Translations under genes and position numbers: made by a program
Assembly (NCBI RefSeq): GCF_002902965.1
Contig: NZ_CP026106.1
Coordinates: 310,001-374,000, forward strand
Direction of reading: 5' to 3'
From: Paraburkholderia hospita
GTDB lineage: Bacteria; Pseudomonadota; Gammaproteobacteria; Burkholderiales; Burkholderiaceae
DNA: 64,000 bases
Part shown: piece by piece, positions 16,725-25,054 of the stretch
Layout: each line of letters starts with the position of its first letter
How positions within the stretch are numbered: position 1 is the first letter of the stretch
Notes under the pieces: generated by a model
What the model was told of the DNA's origin: nothing
Databases searched by the model: none
What the model saw: the letters and a program-made list of their open reading frames with translations, nothing else

Positions 16725-18626
16725 ATGCTTCCCAACCTGCTAGTCCAATTGATCAACGGACTCGCCGACGCCTCGGCGCTCTTTCTCGTCGCGGCGGGCC
16801 TGTCGCTGATCTTCGGCGTCACGCGCATCGTCAACTTCGCGCATGGATCGTTCTACATGCTGGGTGTCTACGTTGCCTACAGCATCGCGAGCCGCTTCGG
16901 CACGAGCAGCGTCATCGGCTTCTGGCTGTCGATGCTCGCCTCTGCGCTGGTGATCGGCATACTCGGCGCGCTCGTCGAGTTCGTCGTGCTGAGGCGCATC
17001 TACAAGGCACCCGAACTGTTCCATCTGCTAGCGACATTCGCGCTCGTGCTGATCTTCCGCGACGCCGCACTCGCGATATGGGGACCGCAGGACCTGTTCG
17101 GCCCGCGCGCGCCGCGTCTGTCCGGTGCCGTCGAACTGCTCGGTCATCAACTGCCCACGTGGGACATCGCGTTGATCGTAATCGGGCCGCTCGTGCTCCT
17201 GTTGCTGTGGTACGCGTTGACGCGCACGCGCTGGGGCACGCTCGTGCGCGCGGCGACGCAGGATCGCGAGATGCTCGGCGCGCTCGGCATCAACCAGGCG
17301 TGGCTGTTCACGGGCGTGTTCTTCGTAGGCGCGTTTCTCGCGGGGCTTGGCGGCGCATTGCAGGGACCTCGCATGTCGGCGAATCTGTCGCTCGATATCG
17401 AAACGATCGGCAACGCGTTCGTCGTCGTCGTGGTCGGCGGGATGGGTTCGATTCCGGGTGCGTTCATCGCGGCGCTGCTGATCGCGGAGATCAAGGCGCT
17501 GTGCATTGGCATCGGACATGTGTCGTTGTTCGGCGTCGACCTGTCGTTGAGCCGATTCACGCTCGTCGCGGAGTTTGTCGTGATGGCCGTCGTGCTCGTC
17601 GTGCGACCGTGGGGCCTGTTGGGACGCGCGACGTCGACGGTTCGCGCGGCGGCGCCCGCGGAAATGCCATTGAAGCCCGCAGGCAAGCAGCTCAGGTGGC
17701 TCGCGGCATGCGTGCTGGCCGTGCTCGTGCTCGCGCCGCTCGCCGCCGGCGCATTTCCGTACATGCCCGTGCTGCTCGTCGAAATTCTGATTGCCGTGCT
17801 GTTCGCGGCAAGCCTGCACTTCATCATGGGACCGGGAGGCATGCATTCGTTCGGTCATGCCGCGTACTTCGGCCTGGGCGCGTACGGCGCAGCGCTCTTT
17901 CTGAAAGTGGTCGATCTGCCGATGGAAGCCGCGCTCGTTCTCGGGCCGCTCCTCGCGGTGCTCGGCGCGCTGGTGTTCGGCTGGTTCTGCGTGCGACTGT
18001 CGGGCGTGTATCTGGCGATGCTCACGCTCGCGTTCGCGCAGATCGTCTGGTCCGTCGTGTATCAGTGGGACGACGTGACGGGCGGCAGCAACGGCATCCT
18101 TGGGCTATGGCCGTCGAACTGGCTGTCGTCGCCCGTCGCCTACTACTACCTGACGCTCGCGTTCGCCGTGCTCGGCGTGTGGCTGTTGCGCCGCATGCTG
18201 TTCTCGCCGCTTGGATTTGCGATGCGCGCGTCCCGCGATTCGGCGTTGCGCGCGGAAGCCATCGGCATCGACACGAAACGCGTGCAATGGGCCGCGTTCG
18301 TGATTGCGTCGCTGTTCTGCGGGCTTGCTGGCTCGCTGTACGCATTTTCCAAAGGCACGATTTCGCCGGAAGTGATCAGCGTGAGCCGTTCCGTCGACGG
18401 ACTCGTGATGGTGCTGCTCGGCGGCATCCAGACGTTGACGGGGCCCGTCGCGGGCGCGGCGCTGTTCACGTGGCTGCAGGACACCGTCGCGCGTCAGACC
18501 GACTACTGGCAGGCGCTGCTAGGCATCGCGATCCTGTTGCTGGTGATTGCGTTTCCGCAAGGCATCGTGGGGTTCGTCCGCGAGCGCTTCGAGCGCGATG
18601 AAGCACAAGCAGGAGGCCGCCAATGA
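16725..18626 (+). CDS. Branched-chain amino acid-type ABC permease, LivH-LivM fusion
   Basis: A 633-residue inner-membrane protein that joins both permease subunits of a HAAT-family importer. Residues 1-290 are LivH-like (start LINGLADASALFLVAAGLSL, FGVTRIVNFAHGSF, and NAFVVVVVGGMGSIPGAF). Residues 310-625 are LivM-like (GPGGMHSFGHAAYFGLGAYG, VYLAMLTLAFAQIVW, GSLYAFSKGTISPE). In E. coli these are separate genes; fusions are known in Burkholderiales. It overlaps the livG-like gene by 4 bases (ATGA). The ATG at 16725 directly follows repeat-derived DNA and has a poor ribosome site. The substrate may be an aromatic acid given the adjacent pca operon, but this is inference. Confidence 0.92.
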   Translation: MLPNLLVQLINGLADASALFLVAAGLSLIFGVTRIVNFAHGSFYMLGVYVAYSIASRFGTSSVIGFWLSMLASALVIGILGALVEFVVLRRIYKAPELFHLLATFALVLIFRDAALAIWGPQDLFGPRAPRLSGAVELLGHQLPTWDIALIVIGPLVLLLLWYALTRTRWGTLVRAATQDREMLGALGINQAWLFTGVFFVGAFLAGLGGALQGPRMSANLSLDIETIGNAFVVVVVGGMGSIPGAFIAALLIAEIKALCIGIGHVSLFGVDLSLSRFTLVAEFVVMAVVLVVRPWGLLGRATSTVRAAAPAEMPLKPAGKQLRWLAACVLAVLVLAPLAAGAFPYMPVLLVEILIAVLFAASLHFIMGPGGMHSFGHAAYFGLGAYGAALFLKVVDLPMEAALVLGPLLAVLGALVFGWFCVRLSGVYLAMLTLAFAQIVWSVVYQWDDVTGGSNGILGLWPSNWLSSPVAYYYLTLAFAVLGVWLLRRMLFSPLGFAMRASRDSALRAEAIGIDTKRVQWAAFVIASLFCGLAGSLYAFSKGTISPEVISVSRSVDGLVMVLLGGIQTLTGPVAGAALFTWLQDTVARQTDYWQALLGIAILLLVIAFPQGIVGFVRERFERDEAQAGGRQ

Positions 18627-19429
18627 GCCTTCTGCGCGTATCGAATCTGTCGATGTCATTCGGCGGCGTGAAAGCCGTCGACGACGTTTCGTTCGACGTG
18701 AAGCCCGGCGAACTGCTCGCCTTGATCGGCCCGAACGGCGCTGGCAAATCGACGTGTTTCAACATCGTCAACGGACAACTGCGTCCGACGCACGGCTCGG
18801 TGATGCTCGACGGACACGAACTCGTCGGCATGCGGCCGCGTGATATCTGGCGACGCGGCGTCGGCCGCACGTTCCAGGTCGCGGCGACCTTCAACTCGAT
18901 GACCGTACTTGAAAACGTGCAGATTGCGCTCGTATCGCGCGAAAAGCGTCTATACGGATTGTGGAAACCGGCAGCGTCGCACTTCGAGGATGAAGCGCTT
19001 GCGCTGCTCGAGCAGGTCGGCATGACGGCGCATGCGCAACGCGCGTGCAGCGTGCTTGCCTATGGCGACGTGAAGCGTGTCGAGATGGCCATTGCGCTCG
19101 CGAACCGACCGAAGCTGCTGCTGATGGACGAGCCGACGGCGGGCATGGCGCCGCAGGAACGCACTGAGCTGATGGCGCTGACGAAGCGTCTTTCCGCCGA
19201 GCGCAATATCGGCGTGCTGTTCACCGAGCACAGCATGGACGTCGTATTTTCCACTGCGGACCGGATCATCGTGCTTGCGCGCGGCAAGCTGATTGCGCAG
19301 GGCGACGCGGAAACGATACGCAACGACGCCAACGTGCAGGCCGTCTACTTCGGCACGGGCAAGACGTTCCAGCCGCGCGCGGCGTTATCGCACGATGGCG
19401 GCGAGCCACACACGGAGCCGCGCACATGA
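18623..19429 (+). CDS. ABC transporter ATP-binding protein, LivG-like
   Basis: A 268-residue cytoplasmic ATPase of the HAAT importer. Walker A is GPNGAGKST near residue 37 and Walker B is LLLMDEPTAGMAP near residue 168. The ABC signature is LAYGDVKRVE, the LivG-type variant of LSGGQ. The H-loop His is in FTEHSMDVVF. A Lys/Arg-poor C-terminal tail of about 25 residues extends past the usual end. It overlaps both neighbours by 4 bases, so the three genes are coupled. Confidence 0.93.
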   Translation: MSLLRVSNLSMSFGGVKAVDDVSFDVKPGELLALIGPNGAGKSTCFNIVNGQLRPTHGSVMLDGHELVGMRPRDIWRRGVGRTFQVAATFNSMTVLENVQIALVSREKRLYGLWKPAASHFEDEALALLEQVGMTAHAQRACSVLAYGDVKRVEMAIALANRPKLLLMDEPTAGMAPQERTELMALTKRLSAERNIGVLFTEHSMDVVFSTADRIIVLARGKLIAQGDAETIRNDANVQAVYFGTGKTFQPRAALSHDGGEPHTEPRT

Positions 19430-20139
19430 ACGCACCACTGCTGAAAGTCGACGGACTGAATGCGTTCTACGGGCGCGCGCAAATCCTCTTCGACGTGAGC
19501 CTCGAAGTGGGGCGCGGCGAAGTTGTCGCGCTGATGGGCCGTAACGGTGCGGGCAAATCGACGACGATGAAGTCGATCATGGGGTTGATGGCGCGTCGTG
19601 AAGGCGCGATTCATTTCGACGGGGCCGATATCTCTGCGTTGCCGCCGCATCGGATTGCCCGGATGGGGCTCGGTTATGTGCCTGAAGATCGTCGGGTGTT
19701 CTCTGGTCTCACTGTGATGGAGAATCTCGACACGGGGCGGCAGCCCGAGCGCGCGGGGGCGCCTGCGTGGACGCCCGACAAGCTCTTCCAGCTGTTTCCG
19801 AATCTCGGTGAGATGCCGCAGCGTCTCGGCGGGCAGATGAGCGGTGGCGAGCAGCAGATGCTCACTGTGTCGCGGACGCTGATGGGGAATCCGTATCTGG
19901 TGTTGCTCGACGAGCCGTCGGAAGGCGTCGCGCCTTTGATCGTCGAGCAGATGGCTAATATGATTCTTGAGCTCAAGCGCGAGGGGTTGTCCATTCTTCT
20001 GTCTGAGCAGAACTTTCATTTTGCCGAGCTGGTCAGTGACCGCGCGTATGTGCTCGAAAAAGGTCAGATTCGGTATGGTGGGGCGATGCACGAACTCGCG
20101 CGGGATGATGGTGTGCGGCGGGCGTATCTGGGGGTTTGA
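19426..20139 (+). CDS. ABC transporter ATP-binding protein, LivF-like
   Basis: A 237-residue ATPase, second motor subunit of the importer. Walker A is GRNGAGKST, the signature is QMSGGEQQML and Walker B is YLVLLDEPSEGVAP. LGYVPEDRRVF is the typical LivF segment. The gene overlaps the LivG-like gene by 4 bases. The binding-protein gene comes 994 bases later, beyond the second repeat element, and probably has its own transcript or is joined by read-through. Base composition drops slightly in the last 200 bases. Confidence 0.93.
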   Translation: MNAPLLKVDGLNAFYGRAQILFDVSLEVGRGEVVALMGRNGAGKSTTMKSIMGLMARREGAIHFDGADISALPPHRIARMGLGYVPEDRRVFSGLTVMENLDTGRQPERAGAPAWTPDKLFQLFPNLGEMPQRLGGQMSGGEQQMLTVSRTLMGNPYLVLLDEPSEGVAPLIVEQMANMILELKREGLSILLSEQNFHFAELVSDRAYVLEKGQIRYGGAMHELARDDGVRRAYLGV

Positions 20140-20149
20140 TGTCTGCGAC

Positions 20150-20359
20150 GCTGGGGGTTGGGGTTTGGTTTTCGCTCGCATCCGCGAGGGGGTGGTTGCT
20201 GCGCATGCCTTGTTTTGTGGTGTTTTGTCTTTGCGCTGGCATTCGCGTTTAGGCCTTCGTGGTAAGGGCGTTGCCGGTTGGTTTGGTTGTTCTAGCCTTT
20301 GCGGTGGCATCCGGGATTTGTCTTCGTGGCGCGGGCGGTTTGGTTTGCTGGTTTTGTCG
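20150..20359. repeat. Degenerate tandem repeats around GGCATCCGCG
   Basis: Pieces of a unit resembling TTTGCGCTGGCATCCGCG followed by GCCTTCGTG recur about every 65-75 bases (near 20165, 20235, 20305 and 20360). The last copy is the start of the conserved arm of repeat element 2. Related fragments occur in inverted orientation at 16500-16600 beside element 1. This looks like decayed copies of the element's end. Confidence 0.55.
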
Positions 20360-21017
20360 CTGGCATCCGCGCTATGCCTTCGTGCTTCAAGCGTCGCCCC
20401 TGTGCGGGGCGGCACCTACTTTTCTTTGCCGCCGCAAAGAAAAGTAGGCAAAAGAAAGCGGCTAACACCGCCAACATTTCTTCTTGCCTGAGGGCCCCCA
20501 ACCGGTCCCACGCTTCACACGGCAATCACGTGACGCATGCTTGTTGCCATCGCTCTGAATTGACGCCTCACCCACTTCACGCGCCCGCGTCGCAGCATGC
20601 CGTGCCAGATATTCCACCGCCGCCCAGGTGGCAAACTGTGTGTAGGCTGTAGCGCTGCACACGCTTCACTTCGGACCAATAGCGCACGCGTCCCACCATG
20701 TAAGAGCGCCAAGCTATACGACGCGACAACCTACACACAGTTTGCCACCTGGGCGGCGCAAACCATTCGCTACCGCTAGCTCTTGTTCGGGTGTTTGAAG
20801 TGGGTGAGGCGGTCATTCGAAGCGTTGGCAACGAACGCGAACAGAAATGCTGCCGTGTGAAGCGTAAGACCCTTTGGGGGCCCTCAGGCAGGAAGAAATG
20901 TTGGCGGTGTGAGCCGCTTTCTTTTGCCTACTTTTCTTTGCGGCGGCAAAGAAAAGTAGGTGCCGCCCCGCACAGGGGCGACGCTTGAAGCACGAAGGCA
21001 AAACGCGGATGCCAGCG
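20360..21017. repeat. Long inverted-repeat intergenic element, copy 2
   Basis: A 658-bp element of the same build as copy 1. The outer arms are near identical to those of copy 1 for about 140 bp each, and the inner 28-bp inverted pair lies at 20619-20646 and 20730-20757. Shared inner words include GCCTCACCCACTTCA and its complement. The linker sequences differ from copy 1 while arm pairing is kept. It separates the ATPase genes from the binding-protein gene. The remaining bases to 21133 hold no gene other than the next ribosome site. Confidence 0.85.
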
Positions 21018-21133
21018 CAACCACGAGCAAACCAAAACCAACGCCCGCACCGCGAACGCAAAGAACCGGTACGATTCAACCTTCACCCATCCCACCCGCA
21101 CCCTTGAACGGATAAATAAAACGGAGCCACCGC

Positions 21134-22342
21134 ATGACCTCGCGCGCAGCATGGATTTCCCGCATTGCCGCTTCACTAGCCGTCTCGCTGACGGCCCTCA
21201 GCGCTTCCGCGCAACAGACCATCAAAATCGGCGAAATCAACAGCTACAAGGCACAGCCCGCCTTCCTGATGCCCTATAAAAACGGCTGGAATCTCGCGTT
21301 AGATCAGGTAAACGCAACCGGCGGCGTGCTAGGCAAAAAGCTCGAAGTAATCTCACGCGACGACAACGCGAACCCCGGCGACACGATCCGCGTAGCGCAA
21401 GAACTCATCGCCCGCGAGCAGGTGCAACTGCTGTTCGGCGGCTATCTGTCGAACACGGGCCTCGCTCTAACGGACTTCGCGAAACAGAAGCGCATGTTCT
21501 TCCTCGCCGCCGAGCCGCTCACCGACAAGATCGTCTGGGCCGACGGCAACAAGTACACGTACCGCCTGCGTCCTTCCACGTACATGCAGGTCGCGATGCT
21601 CGTGCCCGAAGCGGCAAAGCTGAAGAAAAAGCGCTGGGCACTCGTGTACCCGAACTATGAATACGGCCAGTCGGCGGTGGCCACGTTCAAGAAGCTGCTG
21701 AAGGCCGCGCAGCCCGACGTCGAGTTCGTCACCGAACAGGCAACCCCGCTCGGCAACCTGGACGCCGGCTCGACCGTGCAGGCCCTCGCCGACGCGAAGC
21801 CCGACGCGATCTTCAACGTGCTGTTCAGCGCAGACCTCGGCAAGTTCGTTCGCGAAGGCAATACGCGCGGGCTATTCAAGGACCGCAGCGTCGTGTCGCT
21901 GCTGACGGGCGAGCCGGATTATCTCGACACACTCGGCGCAGAAGCGCCCGTCGGCTGGATCGTGACGGGCTACCCGTGGTATTCCATCGATACACCCGCG
22001 AACAAGAAGTTCGTCGCGGACTACGAAGCGAAGTATCACGACTATCCGCGCCTCGGTTCGGTGGTCGGCTATGCGGCGCTGATGTCGATTGCAAACGGCA
22101 TCAAGAAGGCGGGCTCAACCGATCCCGACAAGCTCGCGGCCGCGTTCAAGGGCTTGAATGTCGATACGCCGTTCGGGCCGATCATGTATCGCCCGCAGGA
22201 CAACCAGTCGACGATGGGTGCGTTCGTCGGTGTGACCGCGTTGAAGGACGGCAAGGGTGTGATGACGTCGTATCGCTATATCGACGGCGCGAGCGTGCAG
22301 CCGTCCGACGCCGAAGTGAAGAAACTGCGTCCCGCGGACTGA
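21134..22342 (+). CDS. ABC transporter substrate-binding protein (LivJ-like, periplasmic)
   Basis: A 402-residue periplasmic ligand-binding protein. The signal peptide is about residues 1-26, with cleavage after ALSASA before QQTIKIGEI. The mature part follows the type I periplasmic-binding fold: IKIGEINSYKAQPAF, LFGGYLSNTGLALTDFA, WALVYPNYEYGQSAVATFK and GYPWYSIDTPANKKFVADY. GGAG lies 7 bases before the ATG. The LivHM/G/F genes upstream are its partners. The ligand is not evident; binding proteins beside pca genes often bind aromatic acids, but amino acids are equally possible. Confidence 0.92.
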   Translation: MTSRAAWISRIAASLAVSLTALSASAQQTIKIGEINSYKAQPAFLMPYKNGWNLALDQVNATGGVLGKKLEVISRDDNANPGDTIRVAQELIAREQVQLLFGGYLSNTGLALTDFAKQKRMFFLAAEPLTDKIVWADGNKYTYRLRPSTYMQVAMLVPEAAKLKKKRWALVYPNYEYGQSAVATFKKLLKAAQPDVEFVTEQATPLGNLDAGSTVQALADAKPDAIFNVLFSADLGKFVREGNTRGLFKDRSVVSLLTGEPDYLDTLGAEAPVGWIVTGYPWYSIDTPANKKFVADYEAKYHDYPRLGSVVGYAALMSIANGIKKAGSTDPDKLAAAFKGLNVDTPFGPIMYRPQDNQSTMGAFVGVTALKDGKGVMTSYRYIDGASVQPSDAEVKKLRPAD

Positions 22343-22370
22343 TTCCGCGAACAGGTAAGACGCGTCCGGA

Positions 22371-22396
22371 AGGCCAGCCGCGCGGCTGGCCTTTTT
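22371..22396 (+). terminator. Intrinsic terminator after the binding-protein gene
   Basis: A perfect 20-base palindrome, GGCCAGCCGCGCGGCTGGCC (22372-22391), is followed by TTTTTATT. It lies 29 bases after the stop and is the clearest rho-independent terminator in the window. Confidence 0.92.
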
Positions 22397-22408
22397 ATTC
22401 GCGCGCCA

Positions 22409-22660
22409 TCATTCCTCGGCGTCGTGCTCGGCCACGAAATGGCGCAGATACGCGAGCACGGCCGCTTCCGCCGCGCGATGGTCCGCGCAGCTTTTCGAAC
22501 CGGCGTTCTCTTCGTCGCCGAACAGCGTCGATGGCGCATTGTGCACGTCCACTTCCTGGCCTTCGCGGAAGATGCGGATCTCGTGCATCGTCTCCGCGTA
22601 TTCCGCCACCCAGTGAATCCCTTCGATATGGGCGCCTGCCCTGACTGTCTGTGTGTTCAT
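22409..22660 (-). CDS. Small hypothetical protein (83 aa)
   Basis: An 83-residue acidic protein (MNTQTVRAGAHIEGIHW...) with no signal peptide or membrane segment. AGGAG lies 7 bases before the ATG at 22660, so this start is preferred to longer in-frame ones that add Arg-rich, non-protein-like sequence. It contains a W near residue 17 and AEAAVLAYLRHFVAE near the end, suggesting a small beta then helix domain. It converges with the transporter gene. Function not recognised. Confidence 0.6.
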   Translation of the reverse strand: MNTQTVRAGAHIEGIHWVAEYAETMHEIRIFREGQEVDVHNAPSTLFGDEENAGSKSCADHRAAEAAVLAYLRHFVAEHDAEE

Positions 22661-22916
22661 GAGGCGTCTCCTGACGGTTGCATCGCCGCCTTTGACGTAA
22701 ACCATAGACGCTATCGGCGCATTGCGCAGCCTTCGTTGTGCATCGAGGCCGCCTGCGTCGTGATTGCCAGGCAGCGCGAATCGAAGCATCCCTTCGCTTG
22801 GCGAGCGGGCGGAGGACCGCAAAAACGCAGGGCTTTCAAGCCAGGACAGGCGTCGGCGAGGGCAAGGCACACCCGTTGCTGCGTATGGCAGGCCACCATT
22901 CAACGGGAGCACTGTC

Positions 22917-23498
22917 ATGCCTGATAAAGCAACCCTCAAGCGTGCCGCCGCCGACAAGCGCGCCGGCAAGTCGTCGAGCACTCAAGCGGGCGAATTCGTG
23001 AAGGAAGAAATCGACCACGTACGCGAGGGCAAGCACGGCGTCAAATCGGCGAAGCAGGCGATCGCGATCGGTCTGTCGAAGGCTCGCCGCGCAGGCGTCG
23101 CGCTGAAGAAGCCGAAGGCGGGAACGACGAGCGCGGCCACGCGCAAGAAAGCCGCGAAGGACACGGCTGCGGGACCGAAGAAGACGCCTGCCGCAAAGCA
23201 CTCAGCCGCGAAGAAGGCTACGGCGAAAACAGCCTCGAAGACCACGGCCGCACGCCGTCCGAGCAGCGAATCGACGGCGAAACGCTCGCGCGTTGCCAAG
23301 GCCGTGCTGAAACGCGAAAGCGGACAAGGCGCATCGAAGGAAGCGTTGTCGAAGCAGACCAAGGCAGCGGCAGCGCGTCGTCCGGCCGCAAGCCGCTCGG
23401 CTGCGGCGAAGAAGGCGGCTGCGACGAAGGGCGCGGCGGGCCGGTCGGCGGCCGCGAAGAAGGCTGCGCATACGCGGGCCGCGCGTGCGCATCACTGA
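22917..23498 (+). CDS. Lys/Ala-rich histone H1-like protein
   Basis: A 193-residue very basic, low-complexity protein. The first 65 residues are more complex (TQAGEFVKEEIDHVREGKHG, then SAKQAIAIGLSKARRAGV) and resemble the DUF6496-like N-terminal part seen in Burkholderia proteins. The rest is Lys/Ala/Ser/Thr-rich with AAKK and ARR runs, as in bacterial histone H1 homologues and AlgP-type proteins. It probably binds DNA non-specifically. The start has a GGGAGC ribosome site. It is alone, divergent from the preceding small gene. Confidence 0.75.
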   Translation: MPDKATLKRAAADKRAGKSSSTQAGEFVKEEIDHVREGKHGVKSAKQAIAIGLSKARRAGVALKKPKAGTTSAATRKKAAKDTAAGPKKTPAAKHSAAKKATAKTASKTTAARRPSSESTAKRSRVAKAVLKRESGQGASKEALSKQTKAAAARRPAASRSAAAKKAAATKGAAGRSAAAKKAAHTRAARAHH

Positions 23499-23523
23499 AG
23501 GTCAGCGGGAGAACCGCCTCCGC

Positions 23524-23552
23524 GCTCGCCGCCGATTAAACGATCGGCGAGC
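23524..23552. terminator. Hairpin between convergent genes
   Basis: GCTCGCCG and CGGCGAGC flank a 13-base A/T-containing loop, 26 bases after the histone-like gene and 21 bases before the end of the aminotransferase gene. No long T-run, so a bidirectional terminator is only a suggestion. Confidence 0.4.
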
Positions 23553-23572
23553 AGCAGCGGCGTGCAAGACGC

Positions 23573-24901
23573 TTACTGGATCGAAGCCAGCGCGTTGCGG
23601 ACGGTCTGGAAGATCTGGTCGATCTGCGCTTCGTCGATGATCAGCGGCGGCGAGAAAGCCAGAATGTCGCCCGTGAAGCGGATCAGCATGCCCGCCTCGA
23701 AGCACTTGACGAACGCCTCGTAAGCGCGCGCGCCAGGCGCGCCGTCGCGCGGCTCCAGTTCGACGCCTGCGACCATGCCGAGATTGCGGATGTCCTTCAC
23801 GTACTTCGCGTCGCGCAGCGCGTGAACGGCGGCTTCGAACTTCGGCGCTATCGATGCCGCGCGCTCGAACAGCCCTTCGCTGCGATACAGGTCGAGCGTC
23901 GCCACGCAGGCGGCGGCGGCCAGCGGGTGCGCGGAGTACGTATAGCCGTGGAACAGCTCGATCGCGCCTTGCGCGCCGGCGTTGACGATCGTGTCGTGCA
24001 CCGTGCGGCTCGCCGCGACGGCGCCCATCGGCACGGAGGCGTTATTGATCGCCTTGGCCATCGTCAGCAGATCGGGCTTCACACCGAAATATTCGCTGGC
24101 CGTTGCTGCGCCCAGACGCCCAAAGCCCGTGATCACCTCGTCGAAAATCAGCAGGATGCCGTGCTTCGTGCAGATGTCGCGCAGCTTCTGCAGATAGCCT
24201 TGCGGCGGGATCAGCACGCCCGTCGAGCCCGCGACGGGTTCGACGATCACCGCGGCGATCGTCGACGCGTCGTGCAGCGTGACGATGCGCTCCAGTTCGT
24301 CCGCGAGATGCGCGCCCCAGGCCGGCTGGCCCTTCGAGAACGCATTGTGTTCGAGGTTGTGCGTATGCGGCAGATGATCGATGGACGGCAATAGCGCGCC
24401 CGAGAACGTCTTGCGGTTCGGCGCAATGCCGCCAACCGAAATGCCGCCAAAGCCGACGCCGTGATAGCCGCGCTCGCGGCCGATCAGGCGCGTGCGCTGT
24501 CCTTCGCCGCGCGCGCGGTGATAGGCGAGTGCGATCTTCAGCGCGGTATCGACTGACTCCGAGCCGGAGTTCGTGAAGAACACGCGGTCGAGCCCTTCGG
24601 GCATCAGTTCCGCGACTTTCGACGCCGCTTCGAACGCGAGCGGGTGACCCATCTGGAAGGTCGGCGCGAAGTCGAGCGTGGCGGCCTGCTTCTGGACGGC
24701 AGCGACGATCTCATCGCGGCCGTGACCCGCGTTCACGCACCACAGGCCCGCGCATGCGTCGAGCACGTCGCGCCCGTCGGTCGAACGGTAGTACATGCCT
24801 TTCGCCGATTCCAGCAGGCGCGGCGCCGACTTGAACTGGCGGTTGGCGGTGAAAGGCATCCAGAAGTTCGACAGATCGTCGATTACAGGGCGCGAAGTCA
24901 T
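23573..24901 (-). CDS. Omega-amino acid--pyruvate aminotransferase (beta-alanine:pyruvate type)
   Basis: A 442-residue class III PLP aminotransferase that moves the amino group of beta-alanine or other omega-amines to pyruvate. Visible features are SNFWMPFTANRQF at the N-terminus (typical of this branch), NSGSESVDTALKIA for the phosphate cup, FDEVITGFGRLG with the PLP-contacting Asp, and the Schiff-base Lys in LLTMAKAINNASVPMG. The divergent MocR gene is its likely regulator, with direct repeats in the shared promoter region. A dedicated metabolic partner is not adjacent. Confidence 0.92.
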   Translation of the reverse strand: MTSRPVIDDLSNFWMPFTANRQFKSAPRLLESAKGMYYRSTDGRDVLDACAGLWCVNAGHGRDEIVAAVQKQAATLDFAPTFQMGHPLAFEAASKVAELMPEGLDRVFFTNSGSESVDTALKIALAYHRARGEGQRTRLIGRERGYHGVGFGGISVGGIAPNRKTFSGALLPSIDHLPHTHNLEHNAFSKGQPAWGAHLADELERIVTLHDASTIAAVIVEPVAGSTGVLIPPQGYLQKLRDICTKHGILLIFDEVITGFGRLGAATASEYFGVKPDLLTMAKAINNASVPMGAVAASRTVHDTIVNAGAQGAIELFHGYTYSAHPLAAAACVATLDLYRSEGLFERAASIAPKFEAAVHALRDAKYVKDIRNLGMVAGVELEPRDGAPGARAYEAFVKCFEAGMLIRFTGDILAFSPPLIIDEAQIDQIFQTVRNALASIQ

Positions 24902-24982
24902 GAGTTTCTCCTCGAATGGATAGCGAAACTGTAGCGTCCGAGGTTAAATGGCGGACATAAACAGTTCACTCACTGCGCTGCT

Positions 24983-25016
24983 AACTGTGCTGGTCGAATC
25001 GGACCAACTGTGCTGG
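24983..25016. promoter_or_regulatory. Direct-repeat operator candidate of the MocR regulator
   Basis: AACTGTGCTGG occurs at 24983-24993 and 25006-25016, 23 bases apart start to start, in the divergent aminotransferase/mocR region. Two further AACTGT-like half-sites lie nearer the aminotransferase gene. MocR proteins commonly bind direct repeats in such regions. Confidence 0.55.
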
Positions 25017-25054
25017 AATTGACGCGGTATCTGTTGCCGTCTGGATTAACCCTG

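Noticed and set aside
16397..18601. 734-codon plus-strand frame overlapping the LivH-LivM gene in another phase
   Set aside because: Low-complexity Arg/Ala-rich sequence beginning in the repeat element; the true permease is in the other frame.
15860..21017. CRISPR array or insertion sequence
   Set aside because: Repeats are few, large and palindromic with no regular spacers, and there is no transposase or integrase nearby.
15731..21133. Equal length (994 bases) of the two repeat-filled intergenic regions
   Set aside because: The repeat elements sit at the same offset from the left end only by similar flanks (129 versus 220 bases), so equal length appears to be chance.
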